From Clostridia bacterium (GTDB taxonomy: Bacteria; Bacillota; Peptococcia; DRI-13; DTU073), in contig JAQVYD010000008.1 of NCBI GenBank assembly GCA_028709105.1, forward strand, positions 1 through 22,626: DNA of 22,626 nt, read 5' to 3'. The notes below the pieces were generated by a model. It did no database searches. It was given only the letters and a program-made list of their open reading frames with translations, and had not been told where the DNA came from. Every line of letters starts with the position of its first letter. Positions within the stretch are counted from its first letter, which is position 1. This document shows, one piece after another, positions 8,577-15,398 of the stretch. The translations under genes were made by a program, and so were the position numbers.

Positions 8577-9863
8577 ATGGAAAAGTTAACTTATGATCGT
8601 ATTTTTGGTCATTTGGTGAAATATGCTTATGCTGGACGGTTGACTGATGGGATTAGAGAGTTAAACCCTCACGGAGATGAAGATTTGCGTAAATATATCA
8701 AATATGCTTCCGGAGGAGGGGATCCTGCACGGGTAGTTTTTAAAGTAAAGGATTGTTGCGGCGAGGAAGGGTGTAAGGAAAACAGGTGTCAAGTGGCCTG
8801 TCTTTTTCATGCCATTGTCAGGGATGAGGAAGGGAAGGTAATCATTAAAGAGGATTACTGTACTGATTGTGGTGAATGTGTGCAGGTTTGTACTTATGAG
8901 CACTTAGTGGATAAGAAGGAGTTTATTCCCCTGATTAAAGTTCTCCAAGAACGGAAAGAGCCTGTTTATGCTATCGTTGCCCCCGCTTTTATTGGTCAGT
9001 TTGGGGAAAAGGTTACCCCGGGCAAACTGCGCACAGCTTTGAAACGTTTAGGGTTTTATGGGATGGTGGAGGTAGCGTTATTTGCTGATATCTTATCGTT
9101 AAAGGAAGCTTTAGAATTTGATGAACAGGTCAGAAAAGAAAATGAGTTTGTTCTTACTAGTTGTTGTTGTCCCTTGTGGGTGGCCATGATTAAAAAAATT
9201 TATCATAAGCTGATTCCCTATGTCTCTCCTTCTGTTTCTCCTATGGTTGCTTGTGGGCGGGCTATCAAAAAGATCCATGCCGAGGCGAAAGTAGTCTTTA
9301 TTGGCCCTTGTATTGCCAAAAAGGCGGAAGCAAAAGAATTTGATATTAGGGATGCTGTAGATTATGTCTTGACCTTTCGGGAACTTACGCAGATTTTCGA
9401 AGCGGTAGGTATTATTCCTGCAGAAGAAAAAGAAGAACCCAGTGAGCATTCTTCGCTGGCGGGAAGAATCTATGCCCATACTGGGGGAGTAAGTAAGGCG
9501 GTGACTGATACCTTAGCAAGAATTAGACCTGAAAAGATAATAAAAATAAAAGCCGTTCAGGCTGATGGTGTTAGGGAATGTCGCCGGTTATTACGGGAGA
9601 TTATGGCAGGAAATGTTGTCGCCAATTTTTATGAGGGAATGGGCTGTATAGGCGGTTGTGTGGGAGGTCCTAAGGCTAATTTGGGAACCGAACAAGGGAA
9701 GAATTTAGTACATTCCTATGGTCAAAAAGCTCCAAGTCTAACACCTGCTGATAATTTGTATGTGTTGGAATTGCTTAAAACATTGGGCTTTCAAGAAATA
9801 GCACAGCTTTTACAGGGGGAAAAATCAAATTTTTTTAAAAGAAATTTTAAAGATGTTCTTTGA
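8577..9863 (+). CDS. [FeFe]-hydrogenase-like iron-sulfur protein with H-cluster motifs
   Basis: 428 aa from ATG 8577, preceded by TGAGGAT. An in-frame ATG at 8529 gives 444 aa, but its purine tract touches the start codon, so it is less likely. The N-terminal region has two cysteine sets: C61/C66/C71/C75 (with an extra C60) and C95-x2-C98-x2-C101-x3-C105, fitting two [4Fe-4S] clusters. The H-cluster motifs are L1 TSCCCPLW (C196-C198), L2 IGPCIAKKAE (C245) and L3 YEGMGCIGGCVGGP (C357, C361). All four H-cluster cysteines are present. L2 has GPC rather than the MPC of catalytic enzymes, and L3 differs too, which points to the divergent, possibly sensory groups C/D. No maturase, partner subunit or PAS domain is adjacent. 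Its 3' end overlaps argB tail to tail. Confidence 0.85.
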   Translation: MEKLTYDRIFGHLVKYAYAGRLTDGIRELNPHGDEDLRKYIKYASGGGDPARVVFKVKDCCGEEGCKENRCQVACLFHAIVRDEEGKVIIKEDYCTDCGECVQVCTYEHLVDKKEFIPLIKVLQERKEPVYAIVAPAFIGQFGEKVTPGKLRTALKRLGFYGMVEVALFADILSLKEALEFDEQVRKENEFVLTSCCCPLWVAMIKKIYHKLIPYVSPSVSPMVACGRAIKKIHAEAKVVFIGPCIAKKAEAKEFDIRDAVDYVLTFRELTQIFEAVGIIPAEEKEEPSEHSSLAGRIYAHTGGVSKAVTDTLARIRPEKIIKIKAVQADGVRECRRLLREIMAGNVVANFYEGMGCIGGCVGGPKANLGTEQGKNLVHSYGQKAPSLTPADNLYVLELLKTLGFQEIAQLLQGEKSNFFKRNFKDVL

Positions 9864-10740
9864 CAATCATCGTACCGATGCCTTTGTTTGTGAATATTTC
9901 CAGGAGCAGAGCATGTGGTTTGCGACCATCGATAATATGCACATTGGCAACTCCATTTTTTAGGGCGAGCAGACAACTTTCTACTTTAGGAATCATGCCT
10001 TCTTTAATAATGCCTTTTTGCAGGCAGTTGTAAATTTCTTGTATAGATAATTGTGAGGCCAAGGAGGAGGAATCCTCACCCAGGTAAATACCTTCCACAT
10101 CGGTTAACATTACCAGCTTATCGGCTTGCAGTGCTCCGCCGAGTGCTCCGGCGACATGGTCGGCATTGATATTATAGCTCTTGCCTTGAGGACCGATGCC
10201 CAAGGGAGAAACAACAGGTATGAAGCCTTGTGCGGTGAGCAGATCAATAATTTCCGGATTTATTTTTTTTATTTCTCCGACCAGACCGAGGTCAGTCTTA
10301 GTTTCTGTTCCTGTTTGGTCTTTGCTTAAAAACTGTTTTTTTTCTACTTGGATCAGATTGCCGTCTTTGCCGGAAATTCCAACGGCTTTTCCGCCGAGGG
10401 CATTGATAAGACCGACAATTTCTTTGTTAATATTACCGCTAAGTACCATTTCTACTATTTTGATTGTTTTTTCATCGGTGACTCTCATCCCTTGTACAAA
10501 TGTTGATTGATGGCCCGTTTTTTCAAGCCATTTATTGATATCCGGTCCTCCGCCATGGACTATCACCGGATTCATGCCCACCAGTTTCATTAAAACAATA
10601 TCTTGTAAGACGAGTTTTTCTAATTCGGAATTAAGCATGGCATGTCCGCCGAGTTTAATCAGCACTGTTTTGCCAAAAAATTTTTGGATATAAGGAAGAG
10701 CCTCTACTAAGATAGCGGCTTTTTTTGTTGGATCTAACAT
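9847..10740 (-). CDS. argB: acetylglutamate kinase
   Basis: 297 aa from ATG 10740, with AGGAG 8 nt upstream; an in-frame GTG at 10749 overlaps that site and is rejected. It phosphorylates N-acetylglutamate, the second step of arginine synthesis. Seen: KLGGHAM (K29 catalytic, glycines 31-32), VHGGGPDI (61-68), QGMRVTDEKT, the NINADHVAGALGGAL stretch, VMLTDVEGIY, and the C-terminal DGRKPHALLLEIF. His33 stands where many relatives have Asn or Ala. About 20 residues precede the catalytic strand and form a helix typical of arginine-inhibited, hexameric versions. It stands alone, with no other arg gene beside it. Confidence 0.95.
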   Translation of the reverse strand: MLDPTKKAAILVEALPYIQKFFGKTVLIKLGGHAMLNSELEKLVLQDIVLMKLVGMNPVIVHGGGPDINKWLEKTGHQSTFVQGMRVTDEKTIKIVEMVLSGNINKEIVGLINALGGKAVGISGKDGNLIQVEKKQFLSKDQTGTETKTDLGLVGEIKKINPEIIDLLTAQGFIPVVSPLGIGPQGKSYNINADHVAGALGGALQADKLVMLTDVEGIYLGEDSSSLASQLSIQEIYNCLQKGIIKEGMIPKVESCLLALKNGVANVHIIDGRKPHALLLEIFTNKGIGTMIVKEHL

Positions 10741-10892
10741 TTTTCTCACTCCTGTTCAAAATCTCTATTAATTATACATAAAAAAAGCAGATTATAACAG
10801 TATTAAATTACCGGTTTCGGGTTTAGATTTTATTAACTCCTTTAAGGCTGGTGCATATAGTGTAGGTAGTCAGTGAAAAGGGGTGAATATAG

Positions 10893-11510
10893 TTGTACGT
10901 TGTTTTTCTTTTTGCTTTAGCTTTAAGTATGGATGGTTTTGGGATGGGTTTGTCTTATGGGTTAAGGAGGATAAAAATATCTTTTCCCCCACTGTTTATT
11001 ATTTGTCTTTTTTCCGCCTTGATCATTGTTTTTTCCATGACCTTGGGCAAGGCGCTGGCTTTATTTTTGCCAGATAGAGCAGCAGCTTTTTTAGGTGCTC
11101 TTATTTTAATTGTCGTCGGTATGTGGATTATCTTACAGAATTATTTTCTTAATTTGGTGGATTGCCATGTTTATTGTTTAAAGATACCTTATTGGGGAAT
11201 TATGATTAATATTCTCAAAGAACCTGTGCGGGCGGATCTGAATAAGTCGGGGGAAATTGATTTAAAAGAAGCGTTTTTTTTAGGTTTTGCTTTATCCATG
11301 GATGCATTGGGGGCTGGCTTTGGAGCGGCTATGTCAGGCTATAGCCTCGTTTTGACTGCGGTAATGGTGGCAATCGCTGAATTTATGATGATTAATTTAG
11401 GAATTCTTATTGGAAAAAGGCTGCAGATAAAGAGATTGAAAAAGGCAGCAACTTTACTTCCGGGAGGAATTATCATATTTTTAGGTTTAACAAAATTATG
11501 GGGATTATAA
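10893..11510 (+). CDS. ytaF: sporulation membrane protein YtaF (MntP/DUF204 fold)
   Basis: 205 aa. The start is TTG 10893, with AAAAGGGG about 8 nt upstream; the other nearby start is out of frame. Two homologous membrane repeats each carry an SMD motif: ALSMDGFGMG (D14) and ALSMDALGAG (D137). About six membrane segments are visible: 1-20, 31-58, 63-82, 127-146, 148-170 and 184-202. Between the repeats is a 12-residue loop, D115-E126, fitting the EF-hand pattern. YtaF is a conserved spore-former protein related to the manganese exporter MntP; its transported ion is not established. It is divergent from argB, with a 152-bp gap. Confidence 0.9.
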   Translation: MYVVFLFALALSMDGFGMGLSYGLRRIKISFPPLFIICLFSALIIVFSMTLGKALALFLPDRAAAFLGALILIVVGMWIILQNYFLNLVDCHVYCLKIPYWGIMINILKEPVRADLNKSGEIDLKEAFFLGFALSMDALGAGFGAAMSGYSLVLTAVMVAIAEFMMINLGILIGKRLQIKRLKKAATLLPGGIIIFLGLTKLWGL

Positions 11511-11533
11511 GCAATTGGATTTGAAGAACAAAA

Positions 11534-11562
11534 TTGATAATAGTTGGGATTACAGGTAATAT
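11534..11562 (+). promoter_or_regulatory. candidate promoter for the structured RNA
   Basis: TTGATA (11534-11539), 17-bp spacer, TAATAT (11557-11562). The -35 matches in 5 of 6 positions and the -10 in 4 of 6. A transcript would begin near 11569 and run through the cloverleaf to its T run. Confidence 0.4.
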
Positions 11563-11611
11563 GTACGCTTTTCAAAATAACATACAAAATAAAGTCTAGG
11601 GAAAACTATTT

Positions 11612-11693
11612 TCAGACTGATAACTGTTGCTAAAAGTTAGCGAGGCTCAATATTAGGGCCGTTAGTTAACTTGGTTGTCAGTCTGATTTTTTT
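11612..11693 (+). ncRNA. four-way-junction structured RNA ending in a T run (terminator or leader element)
   Basis: By eye this folds as a cloverleaf. P1 is 13 bp (11612-11624 with 11674-11686, one G-T). P2 is 7 bp (11627-11633 with 11637-11643, loop AAG, one G-T). P3 is 5 bp (11644-11648 with 11656-11660, 7-nt loop, one G-T). P4 is 3-4 bp (11661-11670). P2, P3 and P4 abut with no spacer. Seven T residues (11687-11693) follow P1, so P1 doubles as a terminator stem. It lies 101 nt after ytaF and 118 nt before the chemoreceptor. It could end ytaF transcription, be an independent small RNA, or be a ligand-controlled leader of the chemoreceptor gene. I do not recognise a known riboswitch. The rest of 11511-11811 shows no gene. 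Confidence 0.55.
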
Positions 11694-11811
11694 ATTTTAA
11701 TCGAGCAATAAAAATAAATTTAGAAATTTGTAAGTTTTTAAATTTAATAAAGGAGTTAGGTTATTCCTTGTAGAATAAAAAACATGATAATGGTGACGAA
11801 AGGAGCAAAAC

Positions 11812-13506
11812 ATGGATAAGATAAAACTTAGCACAAAACTAATTGCTCTTATTTTAATATGTATTTTGGGAATGGGTTTAGTAGGGATGTTGGGTGTTTA
11901 CCAAATGAAGGTCGTTAATAATTCGGTTGAAAAAATGTACTTTGAATATATTCGTGGTCTTACGGTTTTGGGGGAGTTAAAGACAACCTATGATGAAATA
12001 AGCAGGATGACCTTTGCGTACGAATCATCTGATAATATCGAAGAGTGGCTAGCGATAGAAGAGGAAATCGATTTAAAGTTAGAAAAAGCCACTGTTGATG
12101 TGACGAAATTTTATTTGGTTACAAGAGATAGCATGATCAGGGAAATGATGGATGAGATTATAAAAAAAATAGGCATTTATAATAAGTATAGGTACGCACT
12201 TATAGATGAAAAAAAGGAAGGGGCATTACAGTCTGATTTAACAGAACTTTTTGTTCATCAGGAGAATATCCAAAAGAGTATTAAAGAATTAGAAAAACAT
12301 CATCAGAATTATAGTGAGATTTTATACAAGAATAGTACAAAGGTTTATGATGATTCTTGTAAGCTGTTATTTATCATCATTTTTTGTTGTGTTATTTTAG
12401 CTTTATTGCTAGGAGCTTTAATTTATAAATCAATTGTTATTCCCCTAAGAAAAGTGATAAACATAGCTGGGAAATTAAAACAGTGTGATTTAAGAGGCGA
12501 GATTAAAGTTGGTTATCAGGGAACAGAAATTGGACAGCTGTTAGTAGCTTTTAATGAAGCGATCTTAAACTTAAAGAAATTTATCGGGCAAATAGAGATG
12601 TCCGCTGAAAAAACGGCTTATGCTAGTAATAATTTGGTGGACATAGCAAGGGAAACCGAAGATAGCACTGCTCAGACAGCCGCTACTGTAGAAGATTTGG
12701 CTAGTACTACTCAACAACAAATGGAACAGGCTTTAGTTATGACTGATGCCCTTAATAAAGTGGAATTAGCAGTCGAAAAGATTACTGAATGTTACCAAGA
12801 AGCTCAAAAAGACACTGATAGAGCTAATCTTTTATCTCAGGAAGGGAATATGCATATTGAACGGATTGTGGAGCAAATGGAAATAATCCGTCAGGTCTCT
12901 TTGAATATTGGTGTTAAAGTAAAAGAATTAGGTGGTTTATCCGATAAAATAGGTGAAATTATCGAAATAATTGGTGGTATCGCCCAACAAACAAATTTAC
13001 TGGCGTTAAATGCTGCTATTGAGGCTGCTAATGCCGGTGAAAACGGACGAGGATTTGCTGTAGTAGCTGAGGAGGTTAGAAAATTAGCAGAGCAATCAGA
13101 AGACTCGGTAAAGCAAATTGCGGAATTAGTTGCTAGGATTCAGGAGGGTGTTGATAAAGCAATAGTTGTTACGGAAAAAGGTGCTGATGAGGTTAAAATA
13201 GGTACGGTAACTGTTGAAAAAAGCGGTAAGTCTTTTGGTGAAATTATGAATGCTGTATCTAATATAAAAAATGCTGTTAGCAATGTAGGTGTTTCTACTA
13301 AGGATATATATTCCGAAAGTCAGGCACTTAAAGAAATTATTATCGATTCCATAAGTGCATATCAGAATATTAGTGCAAATATACAGGAAGTATCGGCAAC
13401 CGCAGAAGAACAGGCGGCAGTTATGACTCAAGTAGTAAAATCTACAACAGATCTTTCTGTTTTGTCTAAAGAATTGAAGGAATCAATAGCCAACTTTAAG
13501 GTATGA
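11812..13506 (+). CDS. methyl-accepting chemotaxis protein
   Basis: 564 aa, a membrane chemoreceptor that controls the CheA kinase. Transmembrane helix 1 is at about 9-30 and helix 2 at about 185-207, enclosing a roughly 150-residue extracellular helical region resembling the four-helix-bundle sensor. A HAMP linker follows (about 208-262, starting VIPLRKVINIAG). The long cytoplasmic coiled coil ends in the conserved hairpin tip (about 385-410, IAQQTNLLALNAAIEAANAG), with GRGFAVVAEEVRKLAEQS after it. No C-terminal CheR-binding pentapeptide is seen. AAAGGAG precedes ATG 11812. Its stop abuts the stop of the opposite-strand propeller gene. The ligand is unknown. Confidence 0.95.
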   Translation: MDKIKLSTKLIALILICILGMGLVGMLGVYQMKVVNNSVEKMYFEYIRGLTVLGELKTTYDEISRMTFAYESSDNIEEWLAIEEEIDLKLEKATVDVTKFYLVTRDSMIREMMDEIIKKIGIYNKYRYALIDEKKEGALQSDLTELFVHQENIQKSIKELEKHHQNYSEILYKNSTKVYDDSCKLLFIIIFCCVILALLLGALIYKSIVIPLRKVINIAGKLKQCDLRGEIKVGYQGTEIGQLLVAFNEAILNLKKFIGQIEMSAEKTAYASNNLVDIARETEDSTAQTAATVEDLASTTQQQMEQALVMTDALNKVELAVEKITECYQEAQKDTDRANLLSQEGNMHIERIVEQMEIIRQVSLNIGVKVKELGGLSDKIGEIIEIIGGIAQQTNLLALNAAIEAANAGENGRGFAVVAEEVRKLAEQSEDSVKQIAELVARIQEGVDKAIVVTEKGADEVKIGTVTVEKSGKSFGEIMNAVSNIKNAVSNVGVSTKDIYSESQALKEIIIDSISAYQNISANIQEVSATAEEQAAVMTQVVKSTTDLSVLSKELKESIANFKV

Positions 13507-14757
13507 TTAAGGACTAAGATAAAGGGGAAGTGCTTCTTCTCTTGGTTCTTCCGGGAAGTATAAAAATCGATTTGCAGCACCTTTTTCGGGAAGAAAGCCT
13601 GTGAATTTCTTTAATATTTCACCTGTTTCTTTAATTATGTTAATCGAATTATTAATTTCCTCCCAAAAAATAAGTGTATTATCTTGGGTCCATTGCAGAT
13701 GATATAGTGGAGAAATAAAGGATTTAATCTGTCTTACTTTTTTTTCCTTTAAGGTAAATAAATATAGAGATTCTTGCCAATCCCCATCTCCGGCGGTAGT
13801 ATAAGCTAGGGATTGGGATTTGTGATTAAAGCTTAAATTATTACAGAAACCTTCAAGCTGATTGAAGATTGTTGTGCTTTTGTTGGTTTTATAATTCCAG
13901 ATCATAAATTTTCCTGTTTCCTGTTCGCTGGGATTAACAACAATGAGGATTAATTCTTCTGTAAGCCAGCAGATAGGCCCTAAATTTTCGATAGTTTTAG
14001 TCGCTAGTTCTTTCCCGTTTTTATTTAAGATGGTTATTTGAAAAATGTCACTTCCTTGCTGGGGGTAATCTTCTAAAAAAGCGTAGCATAGTTGCTCATC
14101 TTGCGGACTCCAGGCAATAGCGGTGACTACTCTTACTGTACCCAGATCATTGGAGGGGAAGGGGTAGATTTTTTTGATATTTTGGGGGAGATCCAAAACT
14201 CCTAAGTAATGCTGATCGGCATAAGCAAGTTTTGTTCCTGCGTTGTTCCAAGAGCAAAGAGGGTGAGTTGTAAGAAAAACTGGTGCCATTTTTTCCTCTA
14301 GATTGTGGAGAAAAAGTCCGTCCCATAAATTAAAGAGGGTATAGTACTTTTCAGTCGGGCTTAATGTGGCTAGATGCCCCCAGCTTTTAAGGGCAGTACC
14401 GGATATAAATTTACAGGGTTCTTGTTCGTTGCTCATGGCTCTGATTGTGCCGGTATAGTCAAGGATTATTTGCACAGGTATCCCACGGGGAAATTGTGGT
14501 AAAGAGATAAGTTTACCGGAATGAAGACCCCTTAAAGCAAAAAGGGCTTCTGAGGAAAAAGGGTACTCGCTTAATTGATCATGAATTTTTATTTGAATTC
14601 GATTAGGTGTAAAGCCTAAATAAAGACCTTGTAGTGAATGTTCATTTTTTTTAACTGTCCAAAGATCTTGCGTTTCGGCTAAACTATTAGCTGGTACAGC
14701 TAAAAATAATAAAAGTAAAGTTAAAGAAAAGAGTTTTTTTATTTTTGGGCAGTGCAT
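13507..14757 (-). CDS. secreted beta-propeller-like protein, unknown function
   Basis: 416 aa from ATG 14757, with AAGGGGA about 9 nt upstream; an in-frame TTG at 14766 is too close to that site. The N-terminus is a classic signal peptide (basic KIKK, hydrophobic LFSLTLLLLFLAV, then small residues PANSLA), so it is probably exported; there is no lipobox cysteine. The rest has repeated strand-turn segments with W-[ND]-x-A-x-KLAYAD-like and WSPQDEQLCYAF-like blocks. These recall TolB/WD40-like blades (about 150-190, 215-245, 265-300, 315-350, 355-380). No catalytic motif is visible. It is convergent with the chemoreceptor gene with zero spacing. Confidence 0.75.
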   Translation of the reverse strand: MHCPKIKKLFSLTLLLLFLAVPANSLAETQDLWTVKKNEHSLQGLYLGFTPNRIQIKIHDQLSEYPFSSEALFALRGLHSGKLISLPQFPRGIPVQIILDYTGTIRAMSNEQEPCKFISGTALKSWGHLATLSPTEKYYTLFNLWDGLFLHNLEEKMAPVFLTTHPLCSWNNAGTKLAYADQHYLGVLDLPQNIKKIYPFPSNDLGTVRVVTAIAWSPQDEQLCYAFLEDYPQQGSDIFQITILNKNGKELATKTIENLGPICWLTEELILIVVNPSEQETGKFMIWNYKTNKSTTIFNQLEGFCNNLSFNHKSQSLAYTTAGDGDWQESLYLFTLKEKKVRQIKSFISPLYHLQWTQDNTLIFWEEINNSINIIKETGEILKKFTGFLPEKGAANRFLYFPEEPREEALPLYLSP

Positions 14758-14878
14758 ATACCACAATCCCCTTCCCCAAGATAAAGCTATAATGGTAATA
14801 TTTTACATTTAATTTAAAAATCCTTTTTTTAAAAGAAGAATCTTAAAATAAAATATGAGGAAGCAGCTTTTTTTATGT

Positions 14879-14906
14879 AAAAAAAATAACCCTTAGACTA
14901 AGGGTT
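14879..14906 (-). terminator. Rho-independent terminator of the minus-strand tRNA-like gene
   Basis: Read on the minus strand: AACCCTTA (14906-14899), a 3-nt loop, TAAGGGTT (14895-14888), one A, then eight T residues (14886-14879). It ends the transcript from the tRNA-like gene. Confidence 0.8.
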
Positions 14907-14925
14907 AAAGTTTAAAAAGATTAGG

Positions 14926-14944
14926 TGCATCCCTTCAGGATGCA
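14926..14944 (-). other. hairpin between the tRNA-like gene and its terminator
   Basis: TGCATCC (14926-14932) and GGATGCA (14938-14944) pair perfectly over a 5-nt loop. It begins 8 nt past the tRNA-like body on the minus strand and is transcribed with it. It could protect the 3' end or be part of a two-module RNA. Confidence 0.5.
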
Positions 14945-14952
14945 GTTCCTAG

Positions 14953-15025
14953 AGAGAAAGGTGGGATTCGAACCCACGTAATTCAGGTGCCACGTACCTG
15001 AGTGCAACCACTACACCACAATCCC
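14953..15025 (-). tRNA. tRNA-like gene, His-type anticodon GTG, aberrant or pseudo-tRNA
   Basis: A 73-nt body is readable on the minus strand. D stem GTGT/GCAC (one G-T) holds loop AGTGGTT. Anticodon stem CAGGT/ACCTG holds loop ACGTGGC (GTG, His). The T arm GTGGG-TTCGAAT-CCCAC is perfect. Three defects stand out: position 33 is C instead of the nearly universal T; the acceptor GGGATTG/CTTTCTC has two T-T mismatches and one G-T; and no CCA is encoded (CTA follows), unlike the other three tRNAs here. The G-1:C73 pair used by HisRS is also absent (A-1, T73). It still has a good promoter and terminator. It may be a decayed tRNA-His or a tRNA mimic. Confidence 0.55.
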
Positions 15026-15044
15026 TCTTCACGAACTTGTCATC

Positions 15045-15073
15045 ATTATAACAAGGCTTGTCACTATTTGCAA
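15045..15073 (-). promoter_or_regulatory. sigma-A-type promoter of the tRNA-like gene
   Basis: Minus strand: -35 TTGCAA (15073-15068), exactly 17-bp spacer, -10 TATAAT (15050-15045). The predicted start near 15038 is 13 nt before the tRNA-like body. Confidence 0.65.
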
Positions 15074-15108
15074 ATGGTTCTTTTTGGGCTTTGTTTTTAT
15101 TTCTTTAT

Positions 15109-15137
15109 TTGACAATTATTAAAGATCATTTTATAAT
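15109..15137 (+). promoter_or_regulatory. consensus sigma-A promoter of tRNA-Val
   Basis: TTGACA (15109-15114), 17-bp spacer, TATAAT (15132-15137): a perfect match at both boxes. tRNA-Val starts 28 nt further on. Confidence 0.9.
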
Positions 15138-15164
15138 AAGGGCATTGGGATTATTGAAGTTAAG

Positions 15165-15241
15165 GGGCGGTTAGCTCAGCTGGTTAGAGTGCTGCGTTGA
15201 CATCGCAGAGGTCACTGGTTCAATTCCAGTACCGCCCACCA
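15165..15241 (+). tRNA. tRNA-Val (anticodon GAC)
   Basis: Acceptor GGGCGGT (15165-15171) pairs fully with ACCGCCC (15231-15237). Anticodon stem CTGCG/CGCAG encloses TTGACAT, giving GAC. The T arm CTGG-TTCAATT-CCAG is normal. The discriminator is A and CCA is encoded at 15239-15241. It is a single-gene unit with its own promoter and terminator, and its promoter region backs onto that of the minus-strand tRNA-like gene. Confidence 0.97.
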
Positions 15242-15267
15242 TTAATAAGAATATAAAAACAAAGGCT

Positions 15268-15295
15268 AAAGGAACTGTTTTTGAAGTTCCTTTTT
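15268..15295 (+). terminator. Rho-independent terminator after tRNA-Val
   Basis: AAAGGAACT (15268-15276), 8-nt loop, AGTTCCTTT (15285-15293), with T residues 15291-15295 and further T-rich sequence. Confidence 0.8.
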
Positions 15296-15319
15296 CTGCT
15301 TTTTTCTCCAAAATACATC

Positions 15320-15349
15320 TTGTATATTTATGTTTAAGTCTCATATAAT
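15320..15349 (+). promoter_or_regulatory. candidate promoter of ytxC (sigma-A or sigma-E-like)
   Basis: Read as sigma-A: TTGTAT (15320-15325), 18-bp spacer, TATAAT (15344-15349). Read as sigma-E: GTATATT (15322-15328), 13-bp spacer, CATATAAT (15342-15349), close to the mother-cell consensus CATACAAT. The downstream gene is a sporulation gene, which favours checking the second reading. Confidence 0.4.
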
Positions 15350-15398
15350 ATTTTTACAAATGAATTGACAAAAGGATGCTGCGAAAGGAGTGAGATGC

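Noticed and set aside
9111..9479. 122-codon minus-strand frame inside the hydrogenase-like gene
   Set aside because: Fully covered by a gene with intact conserved motifs; no start signal or family features.
10126..10510. plus-strand frames opposite argB
   Set aside because: They mirror the conserved argB coding sequence and lack start signals.
11612..11693. cyclic di-GMP riboswitch ahead of the chemoreceptor
   Set aside because: Chemoreceptor leaders often carry one, but the conserved GCAAACC-type core and the class II signatures are absent.
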